Assembly (NCBI GenBank): GCA_900753095.1
Contig: CAADXT010000110.1
Location: 1-25,925, forward strand
Length of the DNA: 25,925 nucleotides
Direction: 5' to 3'
Origin: Eggerthellaceae bacterium
Lineage (GTDB): Bacteria > Actinomycetota > Coriobacteriia > Coriobacteriales > Eggerthellaceae
Shown here: positions 15,239 to 23,778 of the stretch, piece by piece
How positions within the stretch are numbered: position 1 is the stretch's first letter
How the letters are laid out: each line of letters opens with the position of its first letter
The notes under the pieces: generated by a model
The model's input: the letters and a program-made list of their open reading frames with translations, nothing else
Database searches by the model: none
Told to the model about the DNA's origin: nothing
Program-made: the position numbers and the translations under genes

Positions 15239-17431
15239 TTACTGTTGGTTGCCTGAATCGGGACCCGAACCAACCCCATCTGGGGAATCGGGTGCCGTAG
15301 GCGCTACATTGCCTTCGGCAGATGCCTGCTCGCGCTGCTGGGAAGCAGCCTCGATGGAAGCGGGCTGGGCCGCAGCTGCTTCGGCCTTTTCGGCTTCAGC
15401 TTCCTTGGCCTTTTCCTGCTCAAGGTACTCTGCCCAATGGTTGTTCAGCAGAGCCTGGCAAGCTTCACCGTCAACCGTTTCGCGCTCAAGCAGAACAGAG
15501 GCCATAAGGTCCATCTGGTCGCGCTTGGAGGAGAGGATCTCCACCGCACGATCGTGAGCCTCTTTCATGATGCGGGCAACCTCATCATCGATGCGGCGAG
15601 CCGTATCGTCGGAGTAATCCTGCGTGTTGCCGTAGTCGCGGCCCAGGAACACCTCGTGGTTAGGCTGGCCGAACACCTGAACGCCCAGATCGGAGCTCAT
15701 GCCATAGTTGGTAACCATAGCGCGCGCCATCTTCGTTGCGCGCTCCAAGTCGTTCGAAGCGCCCGTGGTGATGTCGTCGCAGAACAGCTCTTCGGCAACG
15801 CGGCCGCCCAGGAACACTGCCAACTCATCGCGCATTTCGTTGCGGCTGTTAAGCACCTTGTCCTCATCGGGGATGGAAAGCGTGTAGCCCAACGCACGGC
15901 CACGGGAGATGATCGAGATCTTGTGAACCGGATCGGCGCCTTCCAGCATATGACCAACCAGCGCATGGCCGGACTCGTGGTACGCGATGGTCTTGCGCGT
16001 GCGCTCGTCCAGGACGCGGCCCTTGCGCTCGGGGCCGGCAATCACGCGCTCCATCGAGTCCTGCACTTCTTTGTTGGTGATGATGTGCTTGTTGCGACGA
16101 GCCGTGAGGATTGCCGACTCGTTGAGCAGGTTGGCAAGGTCGGCGCCCGTGAAGCCCGGGGTAAGCTTGGCGATGCTGCTCAGGTCGACATCGTCTGCCA
16201 ACGGCTTGTTGGCGGCGTGTACGTTCAGGATCTTCTCGCGGCCCTTAACATCGGGGGCATCAACCACGATCTGGCGGTCGAAACGGCCAGGGCGCAGCAA
16301 TGCCGGGTCAAGAACATCGGCACGGTTGGTTGCCGCGATAAGGACAACAGAGTCGTTGGCCTCGAAGCCGTCCATCTCTACCAGCAGCTGGTTCAAGGTC
16401 TGCTCGCGTTCGTCGTGACCGCCGCCCAAGCCAGCGCCACGCTGACGGCCAACAGCATCGATCTCGTCGATGAAGATGATGGAAGGCGAAGCTTCCTTGG
16501 CCTGCTTGAACAGGTCGCGTACGCGGGATGCGCCCACGCCGACGAACATCTCAACGAAGTCAGAGCCCGAGATGCTGAAGAACGGAACGCCTGCTTCGCC
16601 GGCAACGGCACGGGCCAGCAGCGTCTTGCCGGTGCCCGGAGGGCCCACCAGCAGGCAGCCGCGCGGAATCTTCGCGCCGAGGGACTGGTACTTGGCGGGG
16701 TTTTCCAGGAAGTCCTTGATTTCCTGCATTTCCTCTACCGCTTCGTCAACGCCGGCAACGTCGGAGAAGTGCACATCGGGGTGCTCCTCCACGTTCTTCT
16801 TCGCCTTTGCCTTGCCGAACGACATCTGCGAGTTGTTCGCCTTGTTCATCTGCGAGAAGAAGAACAAGAGCAGGCCCGCGATGATCAGGATGGGCAAAAC
16901 GGAAGCCAGGATGGAGCCCCAAGGCGATGCCAAGCGCACGCTGTACTGGATGGAAGGATGCGCCGCCATAAGCTGGCCCAACGAGTCAGAGCCAACCCAC
17001 GTGCAGGTGTAGTTGTGCTCGGAGCCGAGCTTCGATGCCGCCAGCTCCTGCGTCTGGACGATGGTCGGACGGGCACCGGAGGTGCTTGCCATGCCGGAGT
17101 TCAACGCATTGAAGGCGCTGTTGAACGCGTCGGCGGTAGCCTCGCCTGCCGTTGCGGCAGGGTAATAGGTGCCGGTGATGGTGTAAGAGCCGGTATCGTA
17201 CACGGCGGTGTTCACGCGGCCCTGTTCAACGGCCTGGGTGAACTCGGACGTTACCAGCTCATCGGTCTGGGAGATGCCGTTGCTCGCCGTCATAGTGCGG
17301 GTCATCATCACGGCGAAGAAGATGCCTACCGCCAAGAACACTACCAACGTAACGATGTTGGAGCGGTTAGGCTGCTTAGAGGCAGGCTGCTTGCCGTGGT
17401 TCGGCTTTTTCTGGTTGGGAGTTTGTGCCAT
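15239..17431 (-). CDS. ftsH: ATP-dependent zinc metalloprotease FtsH
   Basis: A 730-aa membrane-anchored AAA protease. A basic N-terminal tail leads to transmembrane helix 1 (~25-43), an extracytoplasmic domain (~45-168) and helix 2 (~171-193). The AAA module has Walker A GPPGTGKT (263-270), Walker B IIFIDE (318-323) and the arginine-finger region near RPGRFDRQ (380-387). The zinc-protease motif is HESGH (485-489). The last ~90 residues are Ala/Glu/Gln-rich and low complexity, longer than in E. coli. FtsH removes misassembled membrane proteins and some short-lived regulators. It lies 42 nt after hpt in the common tilS-hpt-ftsH arrangement. The ATG at 17431 follows AAGGAA. Confidence 0.98.
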   Translation of the reverse strand: MAQTPNQKKPNHGKQPASKQPNRSNIVTLVVFLAVGIFFAVMMTRTMTASNGISQTDELVTSEFTQAVEQGRVNTAVYDTGSYTITGTYYPAATAGEATADAFNSAFNALNSGMASTSGARPTIVQTQELAASKLGSEHNYTCTWVGSDSLGQLMAAHPSIQYSVRLASPWGSILASVLPILIIAGLLLFFFSQMNKANNSQMSFGKAKAKKNVEEHPDVHFSDVAGVDEAVEEMQEIKDFLENPAKYQSLGAKIPRGCLLVGPPGTGKTLLARAVAGEAGVPFFSISGSDFVEMFVGVGASRVRDLFKQAKEASPSIIFIDEIDAVGRQRGAGLGGGHDEREQTLNQLLVEMDGFEANDSVVLIAATNRADVLDPALLRPGRFDRQIVVDAPDVKGREKILNVHAANKPLADDVDLSSIAKLTPGFTGADLANLLNESAILTARRNKHIITNKEVQDSMERVIAGPERKGRVLDERTRKTIAYHESGHALVGHMLEGADPVHKISIISRGRALGYTLSIPDEDKVLNSRNEMRDELAVFLGGRVAEELFCDDITTGASNDLERATKMARAMVTNYGMSSDLGVQVFGQPNHEVFLGRDYGNTQDYSDDTARRIDDEVARIMKEAHDRAVEILSSKRDQMDLMASVLLERETVDGEACQALLNNHWAEYLEQEKAKEAEAEKAEAAAAQPASIEAASQQREQASAEGNVAPTAPDSPDGVGSGPDSGNQQ

Positions 17432-17473
17432 AGGTAGTTTGTTCCTTATGTTCTTCGATCGTACCCGTGGACG

Positions 17474-18019
17474 CTATTCTTGGGTTACTTCGGGCTTCAG
17501 CACACCAATGCACGAAAGGTTGCGGTAACGCTCGGCGTAATCAAGCCCGTAGCCGACGATGAACTCGTCGGGGCATTCGAAGCCGATGTACTTGCATTTG
17601 ATATCAGCCTGGTTGGGCGTGTCCTTGCGAAGGAGCGTTGCCACCTCGATGGAAGCGGGGTTGCGCGACTCAAGGTTCTTGATGAGATAGCGCAGGGTAA
17701 GGCCGCTGTCCAGGATGTCTTCGGCGATAAGCACATGACGGCCCTCGATTTGGCTGGTGAGGTCCTTCAAGATGCGGACTACGCCGGAGCTTTTCATGCC
17801 GTCGCCGTACGAGGAAATGGCCATGTAGTCCATTTCGACGGGCAGGTGAATTTCGCGGACCAGGTCGGCCATGAAAATCGCCGCCCCTCGCAGCACCGAG
17901 ATAACCACGATGCTCTTGCCTACATAATCCTCGGTAATTTTTGCGCCCATTTCCTTAACGCGCGCACGAATCTCATCCTCTGAAAAAAGGATGCGCTCAA
18001 GATCGGGATGCTGCTCCAC
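17474..18019 (-). CDS. hpt: Hypoxanthine phosphoribosyltransferase
   Basis: A purine salvage enzyme of about 181 aa that converts hypoxanthine or guanine plus PRPP to IMP or GMP. The PRPP-binding motif is VLIAEDILDSGLTL, and the preceding SVLRGAAIFMADL supplies the pyrophosphate loop. The C-terminal FIVGYGLDYAERYRNL is the family's purine/metal segment. The frame extends to a GTG at 18037, but GAGG lies five bases before the GTG at 18019 and nothing similar precedes the first, so I use 18019. It is separated from maf by about 200 nt holding a terminator-like stem, and followed closely by ftsH. In Gram-positives Hpt can associate with TilS and FtsH gene regulation; I see nothing here that tests that. 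Confidence 0.95.
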   Translation of the reverse strand: MEQHPDLERILFSEDEIRARVKEMGAKITEDYVGKSIVVISVLRGAAIFMADLVREIHLPVEMDYMAISSYGDGMKSSGVVRILKDLTSQIEGRHVLIAEDILDSGLTLRYLIKNLESRNPASIEVATLLRKDTPNQADIKCKYIGFECPDEFIVGYGLDYAERYRNLSCIGVLKPEVTQE

Positions 18020-18056
18020 GAAAGCCTCTTTTCCCACCCAAGGTGGAGTAAGTACG

Positions 18057-18083
18057 GGTATACACAGTACTTCAGTGTAACAA
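18057..18083 (-). promoter_or_regulatory. Weak candidate promoter for hpt-ftsH
   Basis: The minus strand has TTGTTA (18078-18083), a 15-bp spacer and TATACC (18057-18062), about 40 nt before the hpt start. The spacer is short and the hexamers imperfect. The placement, directly after a terminator-like stem, supports a new transcription start. Confidence 0.3.
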
Positions 18084-18084
18084 A

Positions 18085-18117
18085 AGCGCCCCGCAGCGTA
18101 TTTGCAGATGGGGCGCT
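18085..18117 (-). terminator. Terminator-like stem between maf and hpt
   Basis: AGCGCCCC (minus strand) pairs with GGGGCGCT across a 17-nt loop and is followed by TTTTGTT. A second inverted repeat, GGAGGCGC/GCGCCTCC (18165-18189), lies closer to the maf stop but lacks a T-run. Confidence 0.55.
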
Positions 18118-18217
18118 GTAGCTCATTTGCAATAAATCTTCACCGTGAAGGCGAAGAATGCCCAGGAGGCGCCCAAAAGAAGCGCCTCCCCCACACCTCC
18201 CAGACACCTTTCAGGAG

Positions 18218-18910
18218 CTACTGTTCCTTGGGCCTTACCTCGGCTTCAATGGTCTCCTGCAAGATCTCGGGGAAGTTCTTCAGCAGCGTTTCAACCGGCA
18301 AGCCCACGATGTTGTTGAAATCGCCTTCATAGCTTTCAACGAGCCTGCGGCCTTTGCCCTGAATGGCATAGGCGCCCGCCTTGTCGATGGTCTCACCTGT
18401 TGCAACGTAGGCGTTGATGTCCTCGGTGGAAAGCTCCTTGAACTTCACCGTGCTCGTTTCCGAGAAGGAGCGGAACGCGAGCGACACGTTGCCGTCGCCG
18501 CCGTTTTCCTCGGTTTCGTTGAGCATGACCAGCCACACGGAAACGCCCGTGATCACCTGATGGGTGCGTCCCGAAAGGCGCCCCAGCATCTCTCGCGCGT
18601 GGTCGGCGCTGTAGGGTTTGCCGAGCATCTCGCCGTCGAGCACCACCGTGGTGTCGGCGCCGATGACGATGCCCAGGCCGACGGGGTTTTCGGCCAGGAT
18701 GTCCTGGATAACAGAGCCCGCCTTACGCTCAGCGAGCTTCTTCACCGCTTCGGCGGGTTCTGCGCGCTGATCGGCATCGAGCGATTCGTCTACCTCGGTT
18801 GAGCCGGTGTACACCCTGAACTTCACACCTGCCTCCTCAAGCAGCTGCTTGCGACGGGGGCTGTTCGAGGCCAGGATGACGTTAACGGGAATGGTGGTTG
18901 TATCAGGCAT
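18218..18910 (-). CDS. maf: Maf-family nucleoside triphosphate pyrophosphatase
   Basis: A 230-aa Maf protein. The family signature ILASNSPRRKQLLEEAG (~12-28) is at the N-terminus, with VIGADTTVVLDGEMLGKP in the middle and the later GAYAIQGKGRRLVESYEGDFNNIVGLP. Maf proteins hydrolyse dTTP, UTP or modified nucleotides to monophosphates and affect division when overproduced. It is about 30 residues longer than typical because of an insertion around NETEENGGDGN (~150-160), likely a surface loop. The AAAGGAG site lies about 6 nt before the ATG. It sits 38 nt after tilS and is probably cotranscribed with it, ending at the stem near 18100. Confidence 0.93.
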   Translation of the reverse strand: MPDTTTIPVNVILASNSPRRKQLLEEAGVKFRVYTGSTEVDESLDADQRAEPAEAVKKLAERKAGSVIQDILAENPVGLGIVIGADTTVVLDGEMLGKPYSADHAREMLGRLSGRTHQVITGVSVWLVMLNETEENGGDGNVSLAFRSFSETSTVKFKELSTEDINAYVATGETIDKAGAYAIQGKGRRLVESYEGDFNNIVGLPVETLLKNFPEILQETIEAEVRPKEQ

Positions 18911-18948
18911 GGGGGTTCTCCTTTGCTGGGGGGGGCTGCAGGCCCTGA

Positions 18949-20043
18949 TTATGCGCGGTTGGGCTTTCGGCGGGCGCGGAACACGGCCATAGGCTCGATC
19001 AGAATGCCCTGCTTGTTGGCGCTTACGGCCAGGTTGCCCTGTATGTTTGTGACGAATCCGCTGATGGGGGCCTCGTCTTCATCGATAGCGGAAAGCACCG
19101 CCTCCACGGCAGACGACTCAATGCGCGCCTCGGTGCCCATAAGCGCCTCGAGCACCGCCATCACCACGCGGCGTTGCAGGGGACGAGCAGCGTGGCAAAA
19201 CGAGGGAAGCAGACGGCAGCCATCGAATGACCCTTCCCCATCGCCGCCGATCCACTCAAGGTGCTCATCGGCTGCTTCCTTGGCTAGGGAATCGAGGTAA
19301 TCGTCCTCGTCGGCGATAAGGTTCATGGTGCGGCACAGCGTATCAAGGAGCTGGCCGTTGCGCTCTTTCGCCTTGGGAACGATCTCATGGCGAACGAAAG
19401 CGCGGAACCTGTCGGTATGGGCGTTGGTCGCGTCTTCGCGCCAACGATTGCCCTCCTCATCGGTTACCGCTTCGGCGGCGGGGATATCGTTGATGAAGTC
19501 GCGCAGTGTCTGGCGGGACACGTCAAGCAAAGGACGCACCACCGGCCCGTTGGTGTAGAGCATGGAGCGAAAGCCACCGGGGCCCGTTCCGGTAATGGAG
19601 CGCATGTAGAAGTTCTCAACCCTGTCGTCTTGCGTATGCGCAGTCACGATGCGGCCCTCGGAAACGGGGATCATCACGTGACGGCACAGGCTCTCGAGCG
19701 CTTCATGCGCAGCAAGGTAGCGTTCGTTCCTGCCGATGGCTTCCACATTGCCGCCCGTGGCCTTCGCCAAAGCTGCAACGTCTATTTCGCAAGAGAAGAA
19801 CGGGATTCCCAAATGAGCGGCGAGCTTCTCCACAAAACGCTGGTCTGCATAAGCGTCTTCGCCACGCAGAAGGTGGTTCACATGCAGTATGGCGGGCTGC
19901 CCTACCAGGCCGCGCTTGTGCAAATCGTTGATGAGGTAGGCCAAAGCCGTTGAATCCGAGCCGCCCGAGACCATGGCAATCACGGGAGTCGCAGCGCTGA
20001 ACAGCCCTTGCGTGCGAATAGTGTTCTCTATCGCGTCTATCAT
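18949..20043 (-). CDS. tilS: tRNA(Ile)-lysidine synthetase
   Basis: A 364-aa PP-loop ATPase that converts C34 of the AUA-reading tRNA-Ile to lysidine, an essential decoding step. The N-terminal ATP loop is SGGSDST (~26-32). It is followed by HVNHLLRGEDAYADQRFVEKLA, the typical H-V-N-H-x-L-R motif, then TAHTQDDRVEN and the RPLLDVSRQ block. The C-terminal half carries the TilS substrate-binding region and is shorter than in E. coli. The frame has an upstream TTG at 20061, but AAGGA falls nine bases before the ATG at 20043, so I use the ATG. It heads a minus-strand series with maf, hpt and ftsH and is divergent from the small membrane protein gene at 20168. Confidence 0.94.
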   Translation of the reverse strand: MIDAIENTIRTQGLFSAATPVIAMVSGGSDSTALAYLINDLHKRGLVGQPAILHVNHLLRGEDAYADQRFVEKLAAHLGIPFFSCEIDVAALAKATGGNVEAIGRNERYLAAHEALESLCRHVMIPVSEGRIVTAHTQDDRVENFYMRSITGTGPGGFRSMLYTNGPVVRPLLDVSRQTLRDFINDIPAAEAVTDEEGNRWREDATNAHTDRFRAFVRHEIVPKAKERNGQLLDTLCRTMNLIADEDDYLDSLAKEAADEHLEWIGGDGEGSFDGCRLLPSFCHAARPLQRRVVMAVLEALMGTEARIESSAVEAVLSAIDEDEAPISGFVTNIQGNLAVSANKQGILIEPMAVFRARRKPNRA

Positions 20044-20167
20044 CAACGACGTTCCTTTCAAATCCTACTTGAGGGAAACAAAGAGCCAGCGCGCCTTGCA
20101 CTGCCGCAAGCCGCTTTGCTAGCGTGTTTATTGTAAATGATGCCCACAAGGGAAACGGAGCTTTGCC

Positions 20168-20536
20168 ATGCAGTTCATTTTGCGCACTATCGCGATTTTC
20201 GTTGCAGTTGGCGTTGCCGTTTGGCTTGTACCCGGCATTGACATCGTCGGCGCAGGAAGCTCGTGGGGCTCCATCGCGGTGATGGCGCTTATCATCGCGC
20301 TTCTGAACATGACCATAAAGCCGCTGCTGCAGATTATCGGGCTACCCATAACCGTTCTATCGTTAGGTGTATTTTACCTGGTAATCAACACTATTTTGCT
20401 GTACCTGGCAGCATCTATGGGAAACGCCCTGTTCGGCGCCGGCTTCGTCATCGACTCCTTCGGATCGGGCTTTGTCGCCTCCATCGTCATCTCCATCGTC
20501 TCGGGAATCATGAACTCCCTTCTGGGAACCGATTAA
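20168..20536 (+). CDS. Small four-helix membrane protein, phage-holin-4 / YvlD family
   Basis: A 122-aa hydrophobic protein with four predicted transmembrane helices at about 5-22, 33-52, 58-82 and 98-118. The family-typical NMTIKPLLQIIGLPITVLSLGVFYLVINT (~47-75) is clear. It belongs to the 'mycobacterial 4 TMS phage holin' family (PF04020, YvlD-like). Despite that name, these are chromosomal proteins found widely outside prophages, and their function is unknown or tied to envelope stress. No lysin or phage gene is near, so I do not infer a lysis role. GGAG precedes the ATG. A 10-bp hairpin follows the stop codon. Confidence 0.85.
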   Translation: MQFILRTIAIFVAVGVAVWLVPGIDIVGAGSSWGSIAVMALIIALLNMTIKPLLQIIGLPITVLSLGVFYLVINTILLYLAASMGNALFGAGFVIDSFGSGFVASIVISIVSGIMNSLLGTD

Positions 20537-20544
20537 GCGCATCT

Positions 20545-20570
20545 ATCGAATGGGCTCCCTCCCATTCGAT
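20545..20570. repeat. Perfect 10-bp hairpin between the holin-like gene and tetR
   Basis: ATCGAATGGG (20545-20554), a 6-nt loop CTCCCT, and CCCATTCGAT (20561-20570). No T-run follows on the plus strand. It may be the 3' end structure of the upstream gene, or an operator bound by the TetR regulator encoded about 100 nt downstream. Confidence 0.5.
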
Positions 20571-20629
20571 TCCGAAATAGAGCCTTCCGAATGCCGAATT
20601 AACGGCGGCGACACCGTCGAACAACTCGG

Positions 20630-20635
20630 TATAAT
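20630..20635 (+). promoter_or_regulatory. -10 box for the TetR gene
   Basis: A perfect TATAAT lies 36 nt before the ATG, inside a small dyad (GTAT-A-ATAC). The -35 region at 17 bp spacing reads GGCGAC and is poor, which suggests weak or activated expression. The dyad could be an autoregulatory site. Confidence 0.45.
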
Positions 20636-20671
20636 ACGGGATTGTCGAAGTAGCAATTCGAGAGGGAGACT

Positions 20672-21418
20672 ATGGCGAAGCAAGAATGTGGCCAGGAGAA
20701 AGCAAAGCCCCGCGCCAAATCTCGCGCTAAAAGCCAAGACACCCGCAACAACATCGTTTCCGTTGCCATAGGGCTCTTCCGCAGCAAAGGGTACGCACGC
20801 ACCTCCATGAGCGAGATTGCGCGCCAAGCAGGCGTGGACCCCTCTTCGTTCTACTACTATTTCTCTTCGAAAGAAGCGCTCATCGAAAGCATCTTGAAGC
20901 CCAACGAGCGCATTCCTTCCGTCGAAGAGCTTGAAGCGGGTTGCTCGAACCGGGCAGCCCAGCTGTATGCGCTTATCGCCTTCGACATTGTGCACAAGTG
21001 CGAGCTCCCCTTCGATTTCTGGGAGCTCGAAACCATCGCAAACGAGAATCCAAAGGGCTTTGAGGCGTTTTTCGAACGCTATCGCAAGCTCTATCGAACG
21101 TTGCTCTCCATCATCGAACGGGGCATAGAAGAAGGAGCCTTCATCCCCTGCCCCGCCGACGAGCACACGGTAACCATTCTTTCCACCAACGAGGGCCTTC
21201 AGCACTATTACCACGCTAAGCACCGCAAGGAGCTGATACTGGAGATGTCGGGGTACTCGGTGCGCGACTACACACCGGAAGACATTGCCCGCATGACGGG
21301 CCGATCGGTACTTCCCTCGCTGATGAAAGACCCCTCAAAGCTCGAAACCGCCATCTGCGAAGGGCGCCGCCTCTACTTCCAAATGGAAAGCGAAATCAGC
21401 AGCAAGCAAAGCCGATAA
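20672..21418 (+). CDS. TetR/AcrR-family transcriptional regulator
   Basis: A 248-aa regulator. After a basic N-terminal tail (Lys/Arg-rich, ~1-25), the DNA-binding domain spans ~26-72: NIVSVAIGLFRSKGYARTSMSEIARQAGVDPSSFYYYFSSKEAL, with the helix-turn-helix at ~44-63. The C-terminal ligand-binding domain is helical and shows no recognisable subfamily motif. TetR proteins usually repress adjacent or own genes until a ligand binds. The neighbours (holin-like gene upstream, HAD hydrolase converging downstream) do not point to a clear ligand. GAGGGAG lies close to the ATG. It is transcribed alone and ends at a shared terminator. Confidence 0.93.
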   Translation: MAKQECGQEKAKPRAKSRAKSQDTRNNIVSVAIGLFRSKGYARTSMSEIARQAGVDPSSFYYYFSSKEALIESILKPNERIPSVEELEAGCSNRAAQLYALIAFDIVHKCELPFDFWELETIANENPKGFEAFFERYRKLYRTLLSIIERGIEEGAFIPCPADEHTVTILSTNEGLQHYYHAKHRKELILEMSGYSVRDYTPEDIARMTGRSVLPSLMKDPSKLETAICEGRRLYFQMESEISSKQSR

Positions 21419-21435
21419 ACCGCTGGCAACCGAAA

Positions 21436-21472
21436 AAAGCGGGAGGAACCCGTCTGGGCACCTCCCGCTTTC
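21436..21472. terminator. Bidirectional intrinsic terminator between tetR and the HAD gene
   Basis: AAGCGGGAGG (21437-21446) pairs with CCTCCCGCTT (21461-21470) around a 14-nt loop. A-runs on the left and T-bases on the right give T-tails on both strands (stronger on the minus strand, with six T). It lies between convergent genes. Confidence 0.85.
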
Positions 21473-21515
21473 TGCAAAATCGCAACAGCGAAGCACGCCT
21501 TTGCGCCAATCGAAG

Positions 21516-22190
21516 CTAGCGAAGAACCAGCTTGCCTTCGTTTACGTCTGCACTCTCAAGCGTTGGCGCCGCCAGGCAAGCGCGCTTCTCCACCTCGGTC
21601 TGCGGCACACCATGCTCTTCGTCGTACAGGCCGAACACGGGGTATCCCGCCTTCACCAGCGTGTCCATGGCGTATAGGGAGTCCTCAAAACCCCAGGTAA
21701 AAGGCCTGTCTGTTCCCATAACCTCACGTGCGTAGTTGTACACAGCGGGCTCACGCTTCGATGCGCCCACCGCGTCAACCGAGATGATTGCGCAGAAATA
21801 GTCGGCAATGCCAGTGGCCTTCGCCCCTGCTTCCAAGAACTCCGCCTTGCTGGAAGAGGCCATGGTCATCTTCACGTTATTGCGGGCGCAAGCTTCAAGG
21901 ATCTCGCGAGCGCCAGGCATCAGCTGTGCCTGCTCGTAGCGGGACATCATGTACTCGTCCATGATGGAGATAACGGCCTCCACGCTTGCCGCATAACCGT
22001 ATTGCTCATGGAAGTAGCGCGCCACCTCGGGAATGGTAAAGGTAGTGAACAGCTTATGCTCTTCGGGCGTTACGGTAACGCCCGCCTGCCGAGCCACCTC
22101 CCCTTCAAGGCTGCGCCATGCACCCAAGGAATCAAGAAGGGTGCCATCGCAGTCGAAGATGGCACCCTGTATAGCATGCTGATTATTCAT
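21516..22190 (-). CDS. HAD-superfamily hydrolase (phosphatase/phosphoglucomutase-like)
   Basis: A 224-aa haloacid dehalogenase-type phosphatase. Motif I is FDCDGTLLDS (Asp13 nucleophile, Asp15), motif II TMASSSKAEF, motif III KREPAVY and motif IV GFEDSLYA. A helical cap lies between motifs I and II, as in phosphoglycolate phosphatase or beta-phosphoglucomutase relatives. The substrate cannot be assigned. The ATG at 22190 overlaps the aminotransferase stop (ATGAATAA), so the two are translationally coupled. The frame also runs further upstream within the aminotransferase, but that extension lacks homology to the family and I exclude it. The coupling suggests it may act on a product or substrate of the aminotransferase pathway. 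Confidence 0.92.
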   Translation of the reverse strand: MNNQHAIQGAIFDCDGTLLDSLGAWRSLEGEVARQAGVTVTPEEHKLFTTFTIPEVARYFHEQYGYAASVEAVISIMDEYMMSRYEQAQLMPGAREILEACARNNVKMTMASSSKAEFLEAGAKATGIADYFCAIISVDAVGASKREPAVYNYAREVMGTDRPFTWGFEDSLYAMDTLVKAGYPVFGLYDEEHGVPQTEVEKRACLAAPTLESADVNEGKLVLR

Positions 22191-23364
22191 AGTCGCGCTT
22201 GAGCGCTGCAAAGGCCGGCATGGAGTTGCGGATCACGTCGGCAGAAACGCAGTAGCTTACGCGTACCCAGCCGCCAACACCGAAGCTGTCGGAGGGAACC
22301 AGCAACAGCTCGTGCTCCTTCGCCTTGTCGGAGAACGCCTGGGCATCAGGCTCAAGCGCCTGCATCCACAGATAGAACGCCCCGTCGGGAGCGATGTAGT
22401 GGTAACCCAGCTCATCCAAGCCCTTGGTAAGGAGCTCGCGGTTCGCGGCATAGGCAGCGGCATTTACCGGCTCGTCTACGCACTTGGCAATCACGCGCTG
22501 GAAGAATACCGGAGCGCAGATATAGCCCAGAGCGCGGCCAGCGCCCGCAACGGCGAACATCACACGCTCAGATTCCTCGACTTCGTTGGGAACCAAAACA
22601 TAGCCGATGCGATCGCCAGGAAGCGAAAGCGACTTCGACCAGGAATAGCACACCAGCGTGTTGTCGTAGATCGAGGGAACCCAGGAAACCTCGGGGCCGT
22701 AGGCAAGCTCGCGATACGGCTCGTCGGAGATCAGGTACAGCGAGCTGCCGAACTCCTTGCGCTTGGTGCGCAGAACCTCGGCCAAGCCCTCCAGGGTCTC
22801 GCGCGTGTACACAACGCCAACAGGGTTGTTCGGCGAGTTTATGATAACGGCGCGCGTGCGCTCGTTGATGGCAGCTGCCAGCGCATCAAGGTCGATCTGG
22901 AAGTTGTCCTCGCGAGCAGGCACCTCCACGCATTTGCCGCCGTCGGCTTCGATCCAAACACGATACTCGGGGAAGTAGGGCGAGATGACGATGATCTCAT
23001 CGCCGGGATCGATGATTGCCGCCTTGATGCAGCAGGAAAGGCACGATGCGGCGCCCGTGGTGAGGTAGAAGTTCTTGGCGGCGTAATCGGTGCCGAAACG
23101 ACGATTCAGGTTCTCGGCAATGGCCGTCTTCGTTTCCTCCAAGCCGGAAGCCGGAGAATACGCGTGAAGCTGAGCGGGGGGCATATCGGCCAGCTCGTGC
23201 ATGGTCTTCGCAACCTTGTCGGGGGCAGGGACGCTGGGGTTGCCGATGCTGAAGTCGAAAACCTTGTCTTCGCCGATCTGGGCCTTGCGCTCAAGACCGT
23301 AGGCGAACAGCTCGCGAATTGCAGAAGGGGCGTTGCCCAAACCGTACATGGTTTCGTTGATCAT
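22183..23364 (-). CDS. Class I/II pyridoxal-phosphate aminotransferase
   Basis: A 393-aa fold-type I aminotransferase. The N-terminal FSIGNPSVPAPD (~38-49) and YSPASGLEETK form the substrate-entry region. NSPNNPVG (~177-184) holds the cofactor-contacting Asn. SDEPYREL (~213-220) has the Asp that pairs with the pyridine nitrogen. SWSKSLSLPGDRIGY contains the Schiff-base Lys244. R-V-S-Y near the C-terminus supplies the carboxylate-binding Arg. It resembles aspartate/aromatic-type enzymes; substrate unknown. AGGAGG lies 9 nt before the ATG. A 6-bp hairpin (23386-23400) lies in the leader. It is the first gene of a two-gene operon with the HAD hydrolase. Confidence 0.95.
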   Translation of the reverse strand: MINETMYGLGNAPSAIRELFAYGLERKAQIGEDKVFDFSIGNPSVPAPDKVAKTMHELADMPPAQLHAYSPASGLEETKTAIAENLNRRFGTDYAAKNFYLTTGAASCLSCCIKAAIIDPGDEIIVISPYFPEYRVWIEADGGKCVEVPAREDNFQIDLDALAAAINERTRAVIINSPNNPVGVVYTRETLEGLAEVLRTKRKEFGSSLYLISDEPYRELAYGPEVSWVPSIYDNTLVCYSWSKSLSLPGDRIGYVLVPNEVEESERVMFAVAGAGRALGYICAPVFFQRVIAKCVDEPVNAAAYAANRELLTKGLDELGYHYIAPDGAFYLWMQALEPDAQAFSDKAKEHELLLVPSDSFGVGGWVRVSYCVSADVIRNSMPAFAALKRDYE

Positions 23365-23408
23365 GGTGTAAATCCTCCTAACATGAGCCAGGATCTGGCT
23401 AAGTGCCT

Positions 23409-23438
23409 ATTATGCTCCCGCGCAAGTGCACGCTGCAA
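23409..23438 (-). promoter_or_regulatory. Promoter of the aminotransferase-HAD operon
   Basis: On the minus strand, TTGCAG (23433-23438), an 18-bp spacer and CATAAT (23409-23414), about 45 nt before the ATG. Both hexamers differ from consensus by one or two bases. Confidence 0.5.
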
Positions 23439-23552
23439 GGAGAAGCATATTACTGATTGCTTATAGCTGGTTAACGAATGGTGATGGAAGAACACCCAAG
23501 GCCTTATTGGCCGGGGCACAGGGGCTATGGCCGAATTCGCCCAAATATGCAA

Positions 23553-23576
23553 AAAGGCTTGCCGAAGCAAGCCTTT
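23553..23576 (-). terminator. Intrinsic terminator of tRNA-Leu
   Basis: AAAGGCTTGC (loop TTCG on the minus strand) GCAAGCCTTT, a perfect 10-bp stem ending in TTTTTG on the minus strand, 11 nt beyond the tRNA CCA end. Confidence 0.85.
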
Positions 23577-23587
23577 CAAAATCTAAC

Positions 23588-23671
23588 TGGTGCCCGAGGC
23601 GGGATTTGAACCCGCACGTCTTTCGACAACGGTTTTTGAGACCGCCGCGTCTGCCGTTCCGCCACTCGGGC
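23588..23671 (-). tRNA. tRNA-Leu, anticodon CAA
   Basis: The minus strand gives acceptor GCCCGAG paired with CTCGGGC, then an encoded CCA. The anticodon stem GCGGT/ACCGT encloses the loop CTCAAAA with anticodon CAA (reads UUG). A long variable arm (GTC-GAAA-GAC) is typical of Leu. The T arm is GCGGG-TTCAAAT-CCCGC. All stems close, so it is intact. Confidence 0.95.
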
Positions 23672-23681
23672 GCAGGACTGC

Positions 23682-23687
23682 ATTATA
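23682..23687 (-). promoter_or_regulatory. -10 box of tRNA-Leu
   Basis: TATAAT on the minus strand, 10 nt upstream of the tRNA 5' end, followed by GCAGTCCTGC. The -35 region (GATGAC at 18 bp) is only a partial match. Confidence 0.6.
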
Positions 23688-23778
23688 CCTAATTACCGCC
23701 AATACGTCATCAAAAACGAATTATTCATATCTCACGCGATGAAATGCTTTAAGGCGCTATTGAGCTTACCTGTGCCGA

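Noticed and set aside
15437..17437. 666-codon plus-strand open frame opposite ftsH
   Set aside because: Long only because of GC bias on the opposite strand of ftsH. No domain is recognisable, and all FtsH motifs are on the minus strand.
18165..18189. Inverted repeat GGAGGCGC/GCGCCTCC as the maf terminator
   Set aside because: No T-run follows on either strand. The stem at 18085-18117 fits better.
20168..20536. Prophage holin
   Set aside because: The family name suggests phage, but there are no lysin, structural or integrase genes nearby, and homologues are chromosomal housekeeping proteins.
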